Positions 1 to 5,175 of a stretch of 5,175 nucleotides of DNA are shown here, in pieces. The DNA is taken from NCBI GenBank assembly GCA_949547975.1, contig CATITW010000199.1, positions 1 to 5,175 of the forward strand, in the 5' to 3' direction. Under the pieces are notes generated by a model. It was not told the origin of the DNA, did no database searches, and saw only the letters and a program-made list of their open reading frames with translations. The stretch's first letter is position 1. Each line of letters begins with the position of its first letter. The DNA is from Cryomorphaceae bacterium (GTDB lineage: Bacteria; Bacteroidota; Bacteroidia; Flavobacteriales; Schleiferiaceae). The position numbers and the translations under genes are program-made.

Positions 1-1214
1 CATGAGCGCATGCTTTTTATCGGATCCAACGTCATGATTTTCCAAACGGCATAGAGCGAAACGATGACGCCGATCAGAAAGATGATGGACCCGTGGTTAA
101 CGTTGATGATAAAGGAGGTGGTGGTGTAGAGCTTGGGTTCGAAGTTGAACTGCTCGACGGCCTCTTGGAGCTGTCCGCTCAAGTCGATGGGGTGGAATTT
201 AAAGTAAAATTGGACTGGTTTGACTAAAGCCATACCGAGCAAGGCCCCTCCCATGGTCAACATGAGGTTTTCCAGTACAGTGACCACAGCCAGCTTGCTT
301 TTGCGCATGCCGATCGAGACTAAAATTCCGAATTCGCGCTGGCGTTCAGCGACCATCATGATGACGGTGCCCAGGAGTACGAACGAAATGATGACATACA
401 AAATGGTGACGAAGATTTGACCACCGGCCATGTCCGCTTCAATCGTTTGGATGATTTCTGGGAACAATTCCTCCCAGGTCAACAGCTCTAGCGCGCTGGT
501 ATCCATCGTGGCGAGTAAATCTGCACTTACTTCCTTGTAATCTGCACCTTCCTCAAGCGCTAAGACCACTGTGGTTGCGCGATGATCCAGGTTGTACATC
601 TGTTGTGCAGCGGCAAACGGCATCAAAACCAGCTGCTTGTTGAGCTCGGGGTTCCGCATGCGCGCAATGCCCGAAACGGGGAAACGTCCATAAGCAGTGG
701 CGGCATGATAGCCCTGACCGATGAACAGCAGGGTGTCGCCTACGGACAGGTTAAAGAAATTTGCGAGGCCTTCTGCGACGACGATGCTGTGGTCGTCGGG
801 TCCGAAGTTTTCGCCTTCGAGCATATAGTTTTCGAGCTGTAGCCCAGGCAATTCCTGCTCCGGGTCGATGCCCATCACTAAAGTACCCTTGGTCCCTTCT
901 CCGGTGCTGACTAACGAAAAGCTCTCGATGCGCGGGATGGTTCCGGTCACTTCGGGGTGGTCGGTGAATGCGGCATTTTCGATCGAAGCGAGATCGAGGC
1001 TATTGTCGAGGGTTTGGTCTGCCCAGAAACCGCGCTGGTGCAGCTGCAGGTAACCAAAGTTGTTCGCGACAATCTCGTGGGTCATGTTCTCCCAAACCCC
1101 TACTTGGAAACTGCGGAGAACTACGGCGAAGATGACACAAAACATCACTGCTGCGATGGAGATGGCACTGCGGCCCTTGTTGCGCCAGATGTTGCGCCAC
1201 GCTAGTTTGAACAT
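1..1214 (-). CDS. FtsX/LolE-like ABC transporter permease, open at left edge (nearly complete)
   Basis: This is an inner-membrane permease subunit of the MacB/LolC/LolE/FtsX class of ABC exporters, which act on lipoproteins, lipids or other envelope substrates rather than importing solutes. I read 404 codons from the ATG at 1214. The N-terminus (MFKLAWRNIWRNKGRS) is the usual amphipathic lead-in. It is followed by TM1 (about 17-38), a large periplasmic domain (about 39-265), TM2 (about 267-289), a charged cytoplasmic loop ERQREFGILVSIGMRKSKL (290-308) of the kind that couples to the ATPase, TM3 (about 309-331) and TM4 (about 376-393). The tail, LDPIKSMRS, is how such permeases normally end, and 404 residues is close to the usual length of about 400. 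The last two bases in frame are TG, so a TGA just outside the window would finish the gene. The start overlaps the stop of the LolA-like gene by one base. No ATPase is visible, so the substrate cannot be assigned; a LolCDE-like role is inference. Confidence 0.9.
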   Translation of the reverse strand, partial: MFKLAWRNIWRNKGRSAISIAAVMFCVIFAVVLRSFQVGVWENMTHEIVANNFGYLQLHQRGFWADQTLDNSLDLASIENAAFTDHPEVTGTIPRIESFSLVSTGEGTKGTLVMGIDPEQELPGLQLENYMLEGENFGPDDHSIVVAEGLANFFNLSVGDTLLFIGQGYHAATAYGRFPVSGIARMRNPELNKQLVLMPFAAAQQMYNLDHRATTVVLALEEGADYKEVSADLLATMDTSALELLTWEELFPEIIQTIEADMAGGQIFVTILYVIISFVLLGTVIMMVAERQREFGILVSIGMRKSKLAVVTVLENLMLTMGGALLGMALVKPVQFYFKFHPIDLSGQLQEAVEQFNFEPKLYTTTSFIINVNHGSIIFLIGVIVSLYAVWKIMTLDPIKSMRS

Positions 1215-1216
1215 TA
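1212..1216 (-). promoter_or_regulatory. TAATG stop-start overlap, LolA-like gene to permease
   Basis: The LolA-like stop TAA (1216-1214 on the minus strand) shares an A with the permease ATG (1214-1212), the same arrangement as at the peptidase/gpsA junction. It suggests the periplasmic protein and the permease are made together in a fixed ratio. Confidence 0.7.
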
Positions 1217-1954
1217 TCTCAGACGTTTCATGTTTTGAATCGAGAAGAACGTATCGCTGAGTTTCGCGTTGAAGTCCAAATCGCGATAAATCATTTCAGT
1301 GTAGTGGCCGTCTTCCTCAGCGGGAGTCATACGGATACGCGTAGGCAATTTTCGTCCGTTCAAATCCTTCACATCGAACCCTTGCATGGTATTGATCAGG
1401 TAGCCGTCCTCGTCGTAGAATTCGCCCTTGAGCTGAAGGTAATCTACCTTAGAGATGTAGTTGATGATTTTCCCCCACACCACAGGCGCTTCGGGCTTTG
1501 GCGTAAAGGTGATGACCCAGCAATCCAGTCCTTCGATCGTCGTTTCACCGGTGATTTCATGATCGTAGTCCACTAGGGTAGAGCTCTCATTCACAAGATC
1601 ATCGTTCGAAAAATCCGTTCCCATCCAGCTTTGCATCATCATCGAAGGCGGCAATTTTACACTGCGTTCAATGGTCGGTACGTAGTTCCAGATTTCTTTA
1701 TCGCGCTTGAGAAAGACCGTGCCCTTGTCGCGCGCAGGTTCAGTAACGAGAATGAGGTTTTGATCGAGTCCTTTGGACCAAGTTTTTGCCACCATCGTAC
1801 GTTCCCAGCTCGGGCGTACAGTGCGAATTTCAAGGGTGGAAGTGCTCTGGGTGCCGCGGACGTTTTCTTCGCTTTGACGAACAATGTCCGTAGCATCCTG
1901 CGCCGTAACGTAGAACGAGAAAGCGAGAAGGGCGGCGGTGAATAGGTGTTTCAT
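1214..1954 (-). CDS. Periplasmic LolA-like outer membrane lipoprotein-sorting protein
   Basis: The 246-residue product begins with a signal peptide (MKHLFTAALLAFSFYVTAQ), probably cleaved after the AQ at 18-19. There is no lipobox cysteine, so the mature protein should be soluble in the periplasm. The body resembles the LolA-like family usually annotated as outer membrane lipoprotein-sorting protein (Pfam LolA_like type), with an expected half-open beta-barrel that holds acyl chains. The best-recognised segment is residues 78-120: KGTVFLKRDKEIWNY, then VKLPPSMMMQSWMGTDF and SNDDL. A second typical part is GLDCWVITFTPKP (142-154), with the only cysteine at 145. This family is distinct from classical LolA and is often encoded beside LolE-like permeases or RND transporters. 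Here it is joined to such a permease by a one-base TAATG overlap, which supports a shared pathway. Actual cargo (lipoprotein or lipid) is unknown. No Shine-Dalgarno sequence precedes the ATG. Confidence 0.85.
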   Translation of the reverse strand: MKHLFTAALLAFSFYVTAQDATDIVRQSEENVRGTQSTSTLEIRTVRPSWERTMVAKTWSKGLDQNLILVTEPARDKGTVFLKRDKEIWNYVPTIERSVKLPPSMMMQSWMGTDFSNDDLVNESSTLVDYDHEITGETTIEGLDCWVITFTPKPEAPVVWGKIINYISKVDYLQLKGEFYDEDGYLINTMQGFDVKDLNGRKLPTRIRMTPAEEDGHYTEMIYRDLDFNAKLSDTFFSIQNMKRLR

Positions 1955-2005
1955 AAGGCAATTTTGTTGGGTAGTTAACGCCTTAGCCTCCCCGAAAGTT
2001 TGAAA
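1955..2005 (-). other. 51-base spacer between gpsA and the LolA-like gene
   Basis: This is the only non-coding gap inside the leftward gene set. It holds no TAnnTTTG box, no Shine-Dalgarno sequence and no GC-rich hairpin followed by a T run, so read-through from gpsA is likely. A 6-base inverted repeat, TAAGGC/GCCTTA (arms at 1954-1959 and 1980-1985, 20-base loop), touches the A of the LolA-like start codon. It is short enough to be chance. Confidence 0.4.
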
Positions 2006-3010
2006 TTAATCGAGTTTTTGAGCCAATTTTTCCATTTCCTTTTTGGCACTTTTCCCCTCGTACAGAACCGCATGAACGGCGCGAACGATCGGCATGCGTA
2101 CATCGCGCTTTTTCTTGAGCTTATTCACAAGCGGTACGGCGTAGTAGCCCTCGGCCACCATGGTCATCTCTGCGCGGGCACTTTTGATGGTGTAACCCTT
2201 ACCCATCATGTTTCCGAGCATGCGGTTGCGGGAGAATTGGCTATAGCCTGTAACGAGCAAATCCCCGAGGTAGGCACTTTTGTTGATGCTGACTTTCCGA
2301 TCCGAAACGGCGCCTAAAAAACGCTTCATTTCACGTGCGGCATTCGACATGAGCACCGCCTGAAAATTGTCCCCATAGCCCAAGCTGTGGTACATTCCCG
2401 CGGCGATCGCGTACACATTCTTCAATACGGCTGCATATTCCGTCCCGTACAAATCTTTGGAAAGCGTCGTGCGCACATAGTGGGTATTAAGCTGCTGTGC
2501 AACACGCGCTGCCACTGACTTTTCCAAAGCCGCCACAGTCAAAAAACTCAAGCGCTCTAAGGCGATCTCTTCGGCATGACAGGGACCCGTGATCACCGCA
2601 ATCTGCGATTCTTCGACGCCCATGACTTCGCGTAAATATTCGCCCACAATCATGTTCTCTTCCGGAATGATTCCTTTGATCGCGCTACACACGAGCTTGC
2701 CTTGAAAGGCGCCCGGCTGGAGCTGCAGAAGTACAGATTTCACGAATGCACTAGGCACCGCGAGCACGATGATGTCCGCCTGTTCCACGGCAGCGTTGAT
2801 GTCGGTATGGACACTCACACTCCCTTTCGCAAAACCTACCGAGGAGAGGTAACGCGGGTTATGGCCAAAGCGTTCGAGGTGCTCGGCATGCTCGGGATTA
2901 TGCATCCAAAGGTGGCAATGTCCAGAATTGTCACTGAAAATCTTCGTGAGGGCTGTACCGAAGGAACCGCCACCGATCACCGCAACTGTGGGTTGGATCT
3001 CGCTGGTCAT
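2006..3010 (-). CDS. gpsA: NAD(P)H-dependent glycerol-3-phosphate dehydrogenase
   Basis: This cytoplasmic enzyme reduces dihydroxyacetone phosphate to sn-glycerol 3-phosphate, the backbone precursor of phospholipids. The 334 residues match the family's usual length of about 330-340. The N-terminal Rossmann domain shows the dinucleotide-binding loop GGGSFGTAL (13-21), the strand IIVLAVPS (80-87) and SAIKG (109-113), whose Lys112 corresponds to a conserved substrate-site lysine. GPCHAEE (142-148) follows. The C-terminal helical domain carries the catalytic lysine in LKNVYAIAAG (Lys197), then YLGDLLVTGYSQFSRNR (247-263) with the conserved Arg261-Asn262 pair, and a Lys-rich tail. All expected key residues are present, so the gene looks intact. 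The start codon overlaps the stop of the upstream peptidase gene by one base (TAATG), so translation is probably coupled. The stop lies 51 bases before the LolA-like gene, with no terminator hairpin between them. Confidence 0.97.
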   Translation of the reverse strand: MTSEIQPTVAVIGGGSFGTALTKIFSDNSGHCHLWMHNPEHAEHLERFGHNPRYLSSVGFAKGSVSVHTDINAAVEQADIIVLAVPSAFVKSVLLQLQPGAFQGKLVCSAIKGIIPEENMIVGEYLREVMGVEESQIAVITGPCHAEEIALERLSFLTVAALEKSVAARVAQQLNTHYVRTTLSKDLYGTEYAAVLKNVYAIAAGMYHSLGYGDNFQAVLMSNAAREMKRFLGAVSDRKVSINKSAYLGDLLVTGYSQFSRNRMLGNMMGKGYTIKSARAEMTMVAEGYYAVPLVNKLKKKRDVRMPIVRAVHAVLYEGKSAKKEMEKLAQKLD

Positions 3011-3012
3011 TA
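3008..3012 (-). promoter_or_regulatory. TAATG stop-start overlap, peptidase to gpsA
   Basis: On the minus strand the peptidase stop TAA (3012-3010) shares its last A with the gpsA ATG (3010-3008). With no Shine-Dalgarno sequence upstream (the preceding bases encode ITF, ATCACTTTT), gpsA translation probably depends on ribosomes terminating on the peptidase gene. Coupling is inferred from the geometry. Confidence 0.7.
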
Positions 3013-4680
3013 AAAAGTGATTTCTGTAGTGATTTCCTCGCCGTCACGCTCGTAGATCAGTGTGGTAGTGTCGCCCTTTTTGAATGCGCCCAAGGCGTTC
3101 ATGTAGGCGTAAATATCGTCGATAGTGATGGGACCAATTTTAGTAATCACATCGCCGCCCTTCAACCCGGCATTTGCACCAGGGCGTCCGTCTGTCGCTC
3201 CATCAATCCGCAATCCCGGGCCTGCGAACAAATAATCGGGCACAACGCCCAAGGTCACCGAAAATCGCGGTGTGGTTTTGGCCTCTGAGCTCTGGGTTTT
3301 CTGGAAGGTAAGTCGGTCGTATTCCGCAGTACGTGCTGTGATCGTGTAGACCAGCGAAGCGAGACGCGCCATGCCTTTGTAGTTGACCTTCTCGGCATCA
3401 TCTGCCGGCTTGTGGTAGTCCTCGTGCGTTCCGGTGAACAGGTGCAACACGGGCATATTTTTGTAATAGAACGACGTGTGGTCGGAAGGCCCCACCCCTG
3501 CTGGATCTTTTTTGATACTCAGACCATGGATCGGCGCCTCAAGCACAGCATCCCATTCCGCAGCCGTTCCCGTTCCAGAAAGCTGTATCCGATCCTCGCG
3601 CAAGCGGCCTACCATGTCCATGTTGATCATGTACGCGGCATTGCTGAGTAGCGGTGCAGCATGTTCTACGAAGTATTTTGAACCGATCAAACCGCTCTCC
3701 TCCGCACTGAAAAACAGGATGAGGTAGTTGTAGTTGGTTTCCGTGCGAGCGCCATAGTAGCGCAGCATTTCAAGCAGTAAGGTCGTTCCCGATCCGTTGT
3801 CATCCGCTCCATTGTGAATCGCCGGCGCCCCCTTGTACAAACTGTTCTCGCGGCCCATTCCAATGTGGTCGTAATGCGCACCTAGAATGACCGTTTGCGG
3901 CTTGCCGTTATCGATAAAACCGACAATATTGTACCCGGTAGAATAGCGTTCTTTTTGCTCCACTTGCAGAGCCACTTTGCGGGATTTCTTGGCCAATTTC
4001 GCTTCCCACTCCCCGCTTCGAACAAACAACACCGGCACACCCAAAGACTTCACGCTCTTGAAAAATTCCGGCACATCCGAAGCCGTTTCCTCAGGGTTGA
4101 TCAGCAGCACAGCGGCCGCCCCTTTTTCTTTTGCCAGTTCGATGCGCTCCACTAAACTGTGGTAGGCAGCAAACGCACTGTGCGGGTGAACGCCGTCGGG
4201 CGAACTCACGTTCAGCACGGCAATCTTGCCCGCAACATCCTTACCTGCGTAGTCGTCGTACGACCCGTCTTCTTTCACGATCCCGTAGCCGACAGGAACG
4301 GTTTTCCCGTCAACGAGTCCGTTCGCGCTGTAGGCCACCGGGTAAAAATCTACATGTGGAACGAGCGCCTTACGACCGACCACGAGGCCGGTTTTGTCGT
4401 AGTCCACTGTGGCAAATTCCGGCACAGGGAATTCTTGAAAGTAGCCACTAGAAGTGGCCGGTTCGATGCCGTTTTGAACCATGCGCTCAGCGATGTAGTC
4501 ACGCGCCACATCTGCCTCCGGGGTTCCTGGCAGTCGACCCTTCAAAGAGTCGGATGCTAAGAACAATAGGTCGCGTTGCATGCGCTGCGGTGCGGCAAGA
4601 TCGAGCGGCACTTCTTGGGCAGTGGTGAAAAATGCACTGCACGTGAAAACGAGGGAGGTAAGTAGCGGAAACTTGTTCAT
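3010..4680 (-). CDS. Secreted M28-family zinc aminopeptidase/carboxypeptidase-like protein with PA and PDZ domains
   Basis: This is an exported dinuclear-zinc exopeptidase of 556 residues. A signal peptide (MNKFPLLTSLVFTCSAFFTTAQ) probably ends near residue 22. The Cys at 14 is not in a good lipobox (TCSA), so a lipoprotein is unlikely. The N-terminal part of the peptidase fold (about 27-120) is interrupted by a PA (protease-associated) domain (about 120-235). The M28 catalytic core follows (about 245-450) with all expected ligands: His269 and Asp271 in GAHYDH, Asp294 in GADDNGSG, catalytic Glu327 and zinc ligand Glu328 in SAEESG, Asp355 in NMDMVGR, and His423 in DYHKPADD. The GPSDHTSFY segment (397-405) is also typical. 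A C-terminal PDZ domain (about 475-550, with PGANAGLKGGDVITKIG) probably binds peptide or protein C-termini. The enzyme should be active in the periplasm or at the cell surface. Substrate specificity and whether it is an aminopeptidase cannot be read from sequence. Its promoter lies in the gap shared with the flippase. Confidence 0.95.
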   Translation of the reverse strand: MNKFPLLTSLVFTCSAFFTTAQEVPLDLAAPQRMQRDLLFLASDSLKGRLPGTPEADVARDYIAERMVQNGIEPATSSGYFQEFPVPEFATVDYDKTGLVVGRKALVPHVDFYPVAYSANGLVDGKTVPVGYGIVKEDGSYDDYAGKDVAGKIAVLNVSSPDGVHPHSAFAAYHSLVERIELAKEKGAAAVLLINPEETASDVPEFFKSVKSLGVPVLFVRSGEWEAKLAKKSRKVALQVEQKERYSTGYNIVGFIDNGKPQTVILGAHYDHIGMGRENSLYKGAPAIHNGADDNGSGTTLLLEMLRYYGARTETNYNYLILFFSAEESGLIGSKYFVEHAAPLLSNAAYMINMDMVGRLREDRIQLSGTGTAAEWDAVLEAPIHGLSIKKDPAGVGPSDHTSFYYKNMPVLHLFTGTHEDYHKPADDAEKVNYKGMARLASLVYTITARTAEYDRLTFQKTQSSEAKTTPRFSVTLGVVPDYLFAGPGLRIDGATDGRPGANAGLKGGDVITKIGPITIDDIYAYMNALGAFKKGDTTTLIYERDGEEITTEITF

Positions 4681-4692
4681 GAGTTCTACGTA

Positions 4693-4728
4693 TTTGCCGA
4701 CAAAGGTAGCGACGGATGGCTATATTTG
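4693..4728 (+). promoter_or_regulatory. Bacteroidota-type promoter for the flippase gene
   Basis: TATATTTG at 4721-4728 fits the Bacteroidota sigma-70 -7 consensus TAnnTTTG exactly. A TTTG at 4693-4696 could be the -33 element, though its 24-base spacing is a little longer than usual. Transcription would start near 4733, leaving a leader of only about 12 bases before the ATG at 4745. There is no clear Shine-Dalgarno sequence, only purine-rich GAAGAGTGGA, which is normal in this phylum. The assignment rests on motif match and position. Confidence 0.6.
4701..4708 (-). promoter_or_regulatory. Bacteroidota-type -7 element for the M28 peptidase/gpsA operon
   Basis: Read on the minus strand, 4708-4701 is TACCTTTG, an exact TAnnTTTG match. 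It would start transcripts near 4695, about 15 bases before the peptidase ATG at 4680. No TTTG or TTG lies at the expected -33 distance on this strand, so the promoter may be weaker or depend on an activator. It is the only promoter candidate I found in the gaps ahead of the four leftward genes. Confidence 0.55.
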
Positions 4729-4744
4729 AGGTGTGAAGAGTGGA

Positions 4745-5175
4745 ATGAAACAACTCGCGGGCCAAACCGCAATCTATGGCTTGAGTAGCATCCTAGGAAG
4801 AATGATAAATTTCCTCCTCGTGCCTCTTCAAACGGCCGTATTGTCTGAATCCGAATACGGGATTAACGTAGATTTCTACTCCTTGATCGCCTTTCTTATC
4901 GTCGTGGTCACCTTCGGGATGGAGACCGCCTATTTCCGATTTTCAGAAAAAGAAGGCTTCGACGAAAAGCGCGTTTTTGGCGCGGGCATGACCATGATCG
5001 TTATGGTGCTGGCAGCGCTGGCTTTGGGAAGCTGGGCGTTCAGTGACGGCCTCTTGGAGGCGTTGCGCTGGGAAAATTCGCCAAAATATTTGATGTATTT
5101 CGTCGCGATTCTGGGGCTGGACGCACTGAGTGCCTTGCCGTTCGCGCGGTTGCGCCGACAGGAGAAGGCGGTGCG
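4745..5175 (+). CDS. Wzx/MATE-like oligosaccharide (lipopolysaccharide) flippase, N-terminal part
   Basis: The first 143 residues of a multi-spanning inner-membrane protein are present, and the right edge cuts the gene. The start MKQLAGQTAIYGLSSILGRMINF and the segment FGMETAYFRFSEKEG (57-71) are characteristic of Bacteroidota polysaccharide-export flippases of the MATE/MVF superfamily, which flip undecaprenyl-linked glycan units to the periplasmic face. Hydrophobic stretches lie at about 8-30, 41-60, 79-100 and 115-131. Complete members run to about 450-500 residues, so roughly 70 percent is missing. I chose the ATG at 4745. An in-frame GTG at 4733 would add four residues (VKSG before MKQL), and an in-frame TGA at 4727 blocks any longer start. 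The GTG falls about where transcription should begin from the TATATTTG box, which favours the ATG. No glycan locus is visible, so the sugar carried (O-antigen, capsule or other) is unknown. Confidence 0.88.
   Translation, partial: MKQLAGQTAIYGLSSILGRMINFLLVPLQTAVLSESEYGINVDFYSLIAFLIVVVTFGMETAYFRFSEKEGFDEKRVFGAGMTMIVMVLAALALGSWAFSDGLLEALRWENSPKYLMYFVAILGLDALSALPFARLRRQEKAV

Noticed and set aside
112..120. Strong Shine-Dalgarno-like AAGGAGGTG on the plus strand
   Set aside because: No suitable plus-strand reading frame follows. On the coding strand it is simply Thr-Thr-Ser-Phe codons near the end of the permease.
582..842. Plus-strand ORF of 86 codons
   Set aside because: It lies wholly antisense to the permease's well-recognised periplasmic domain, has no family resemblance and no start signal; it is a shadow of the real gene.
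1235..1945. Plus-strand ORFs of 113 and 104 codons (1235-1576 and 1631-1945)
   Set aside because: Both are antisense to the LolA-like gene, whose signal peptide and family motifs are clear. Their compositions look like reverse-complement reading of coding sequence.
1954..1985. Inverted repeat TAAGGC/GCCTTA around the LolA-like start
   Set aside because: Six-base arms with a 20-base loop make a weak hairpin. It lacks a T run for a terminator, and such repeats arise often by chance.
4159..4560. Plus-strand ORF of 133 codons
   Set aside because: It is antisense to the PA-domain and N-terminal region of the M28 peptidase and resembles no known family; open length alone is expected at this base composition.
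4660..4680. Peptidase as a lipoprotein (Cys at residue 14)
   Set aside because: The residues before the Cys (LVFT) do not fit a lipobox, and the AQ at 21-22 gives a better signal peptidase I site.
4499..4765. Minus-strand ORF of 88 codons spanning the divergent gap
   Set aside because: It overlaps the peptidase signal peptide in another frame, both promoters and the flippase start. It is Arg/His/Cys-rich, unlike a real product.

Overview
The window looks like an ordinary chromosomal stretch from a Bacteroidota bacterium, most likely of the Flavobacteriales type, although its base composition is close to balanced rather than AT-rich. Three signs support this. Both promoters of the one divergent intergenic gap carry the Bacteroidota -7 motif TAnnTTTG. 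None of the five start codons has a convincing Shine-Dalgarno sequence. Several proteins also have Bacteroidota-style sequences, such as GPCHAEE and YLGDLLVTGYSQFSRNR in GpsA and the M28 peptidase with PA and PDZ domains. No close relative can be named from sequence alone.

Layout: four genes run leftward (minus strand) and one runs rightward. Reading the minus strand in the direction of transcription, they are a secreted M28 zinc metallopeptidase with PA and PDZ domains (4680-3010), glycerol-3-phosphate dehydrogenase gpsA (3010-2006), a periplasmic LolA-like protein (1954-1214), and an FtsX/LolE-type ABC transporter permease (1214 to the left edge). The permease lacks only its stop codon, and the cognate ATPase may begin in the final bases of the window. 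On the plus strand, a Wzx/MATE-like polysaccharide flippase starts at 4745 and runs off the right edge after 143 codons.

The first two leftward genes overlap by one base in a TAATG stop-start, and so do the last two. A 51-base spacer with no recognisable promoter or terminator separates the pairs, so all four may share one transcript from the promoter at about 4701-4708. The 64-base gap 4681-4744 holds two face-to-face promoters whose -7 boxes are only 12 bases apart.

The shared theme is the cell envelope: phospholipid precursor synthesis (GpsA), lipoprotein or lipid handling between membranes (LolA-like protein plus permease), an exported peptidase, and export of a lipid-linked glycan (flippase). 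The window has no RNA gene, CRISPR array, mobile element or phage signature, and I see no clearly novel system. The least characterised part is the LolA-like/ABC permease pair, whose cargo cannot be read from the sequence.
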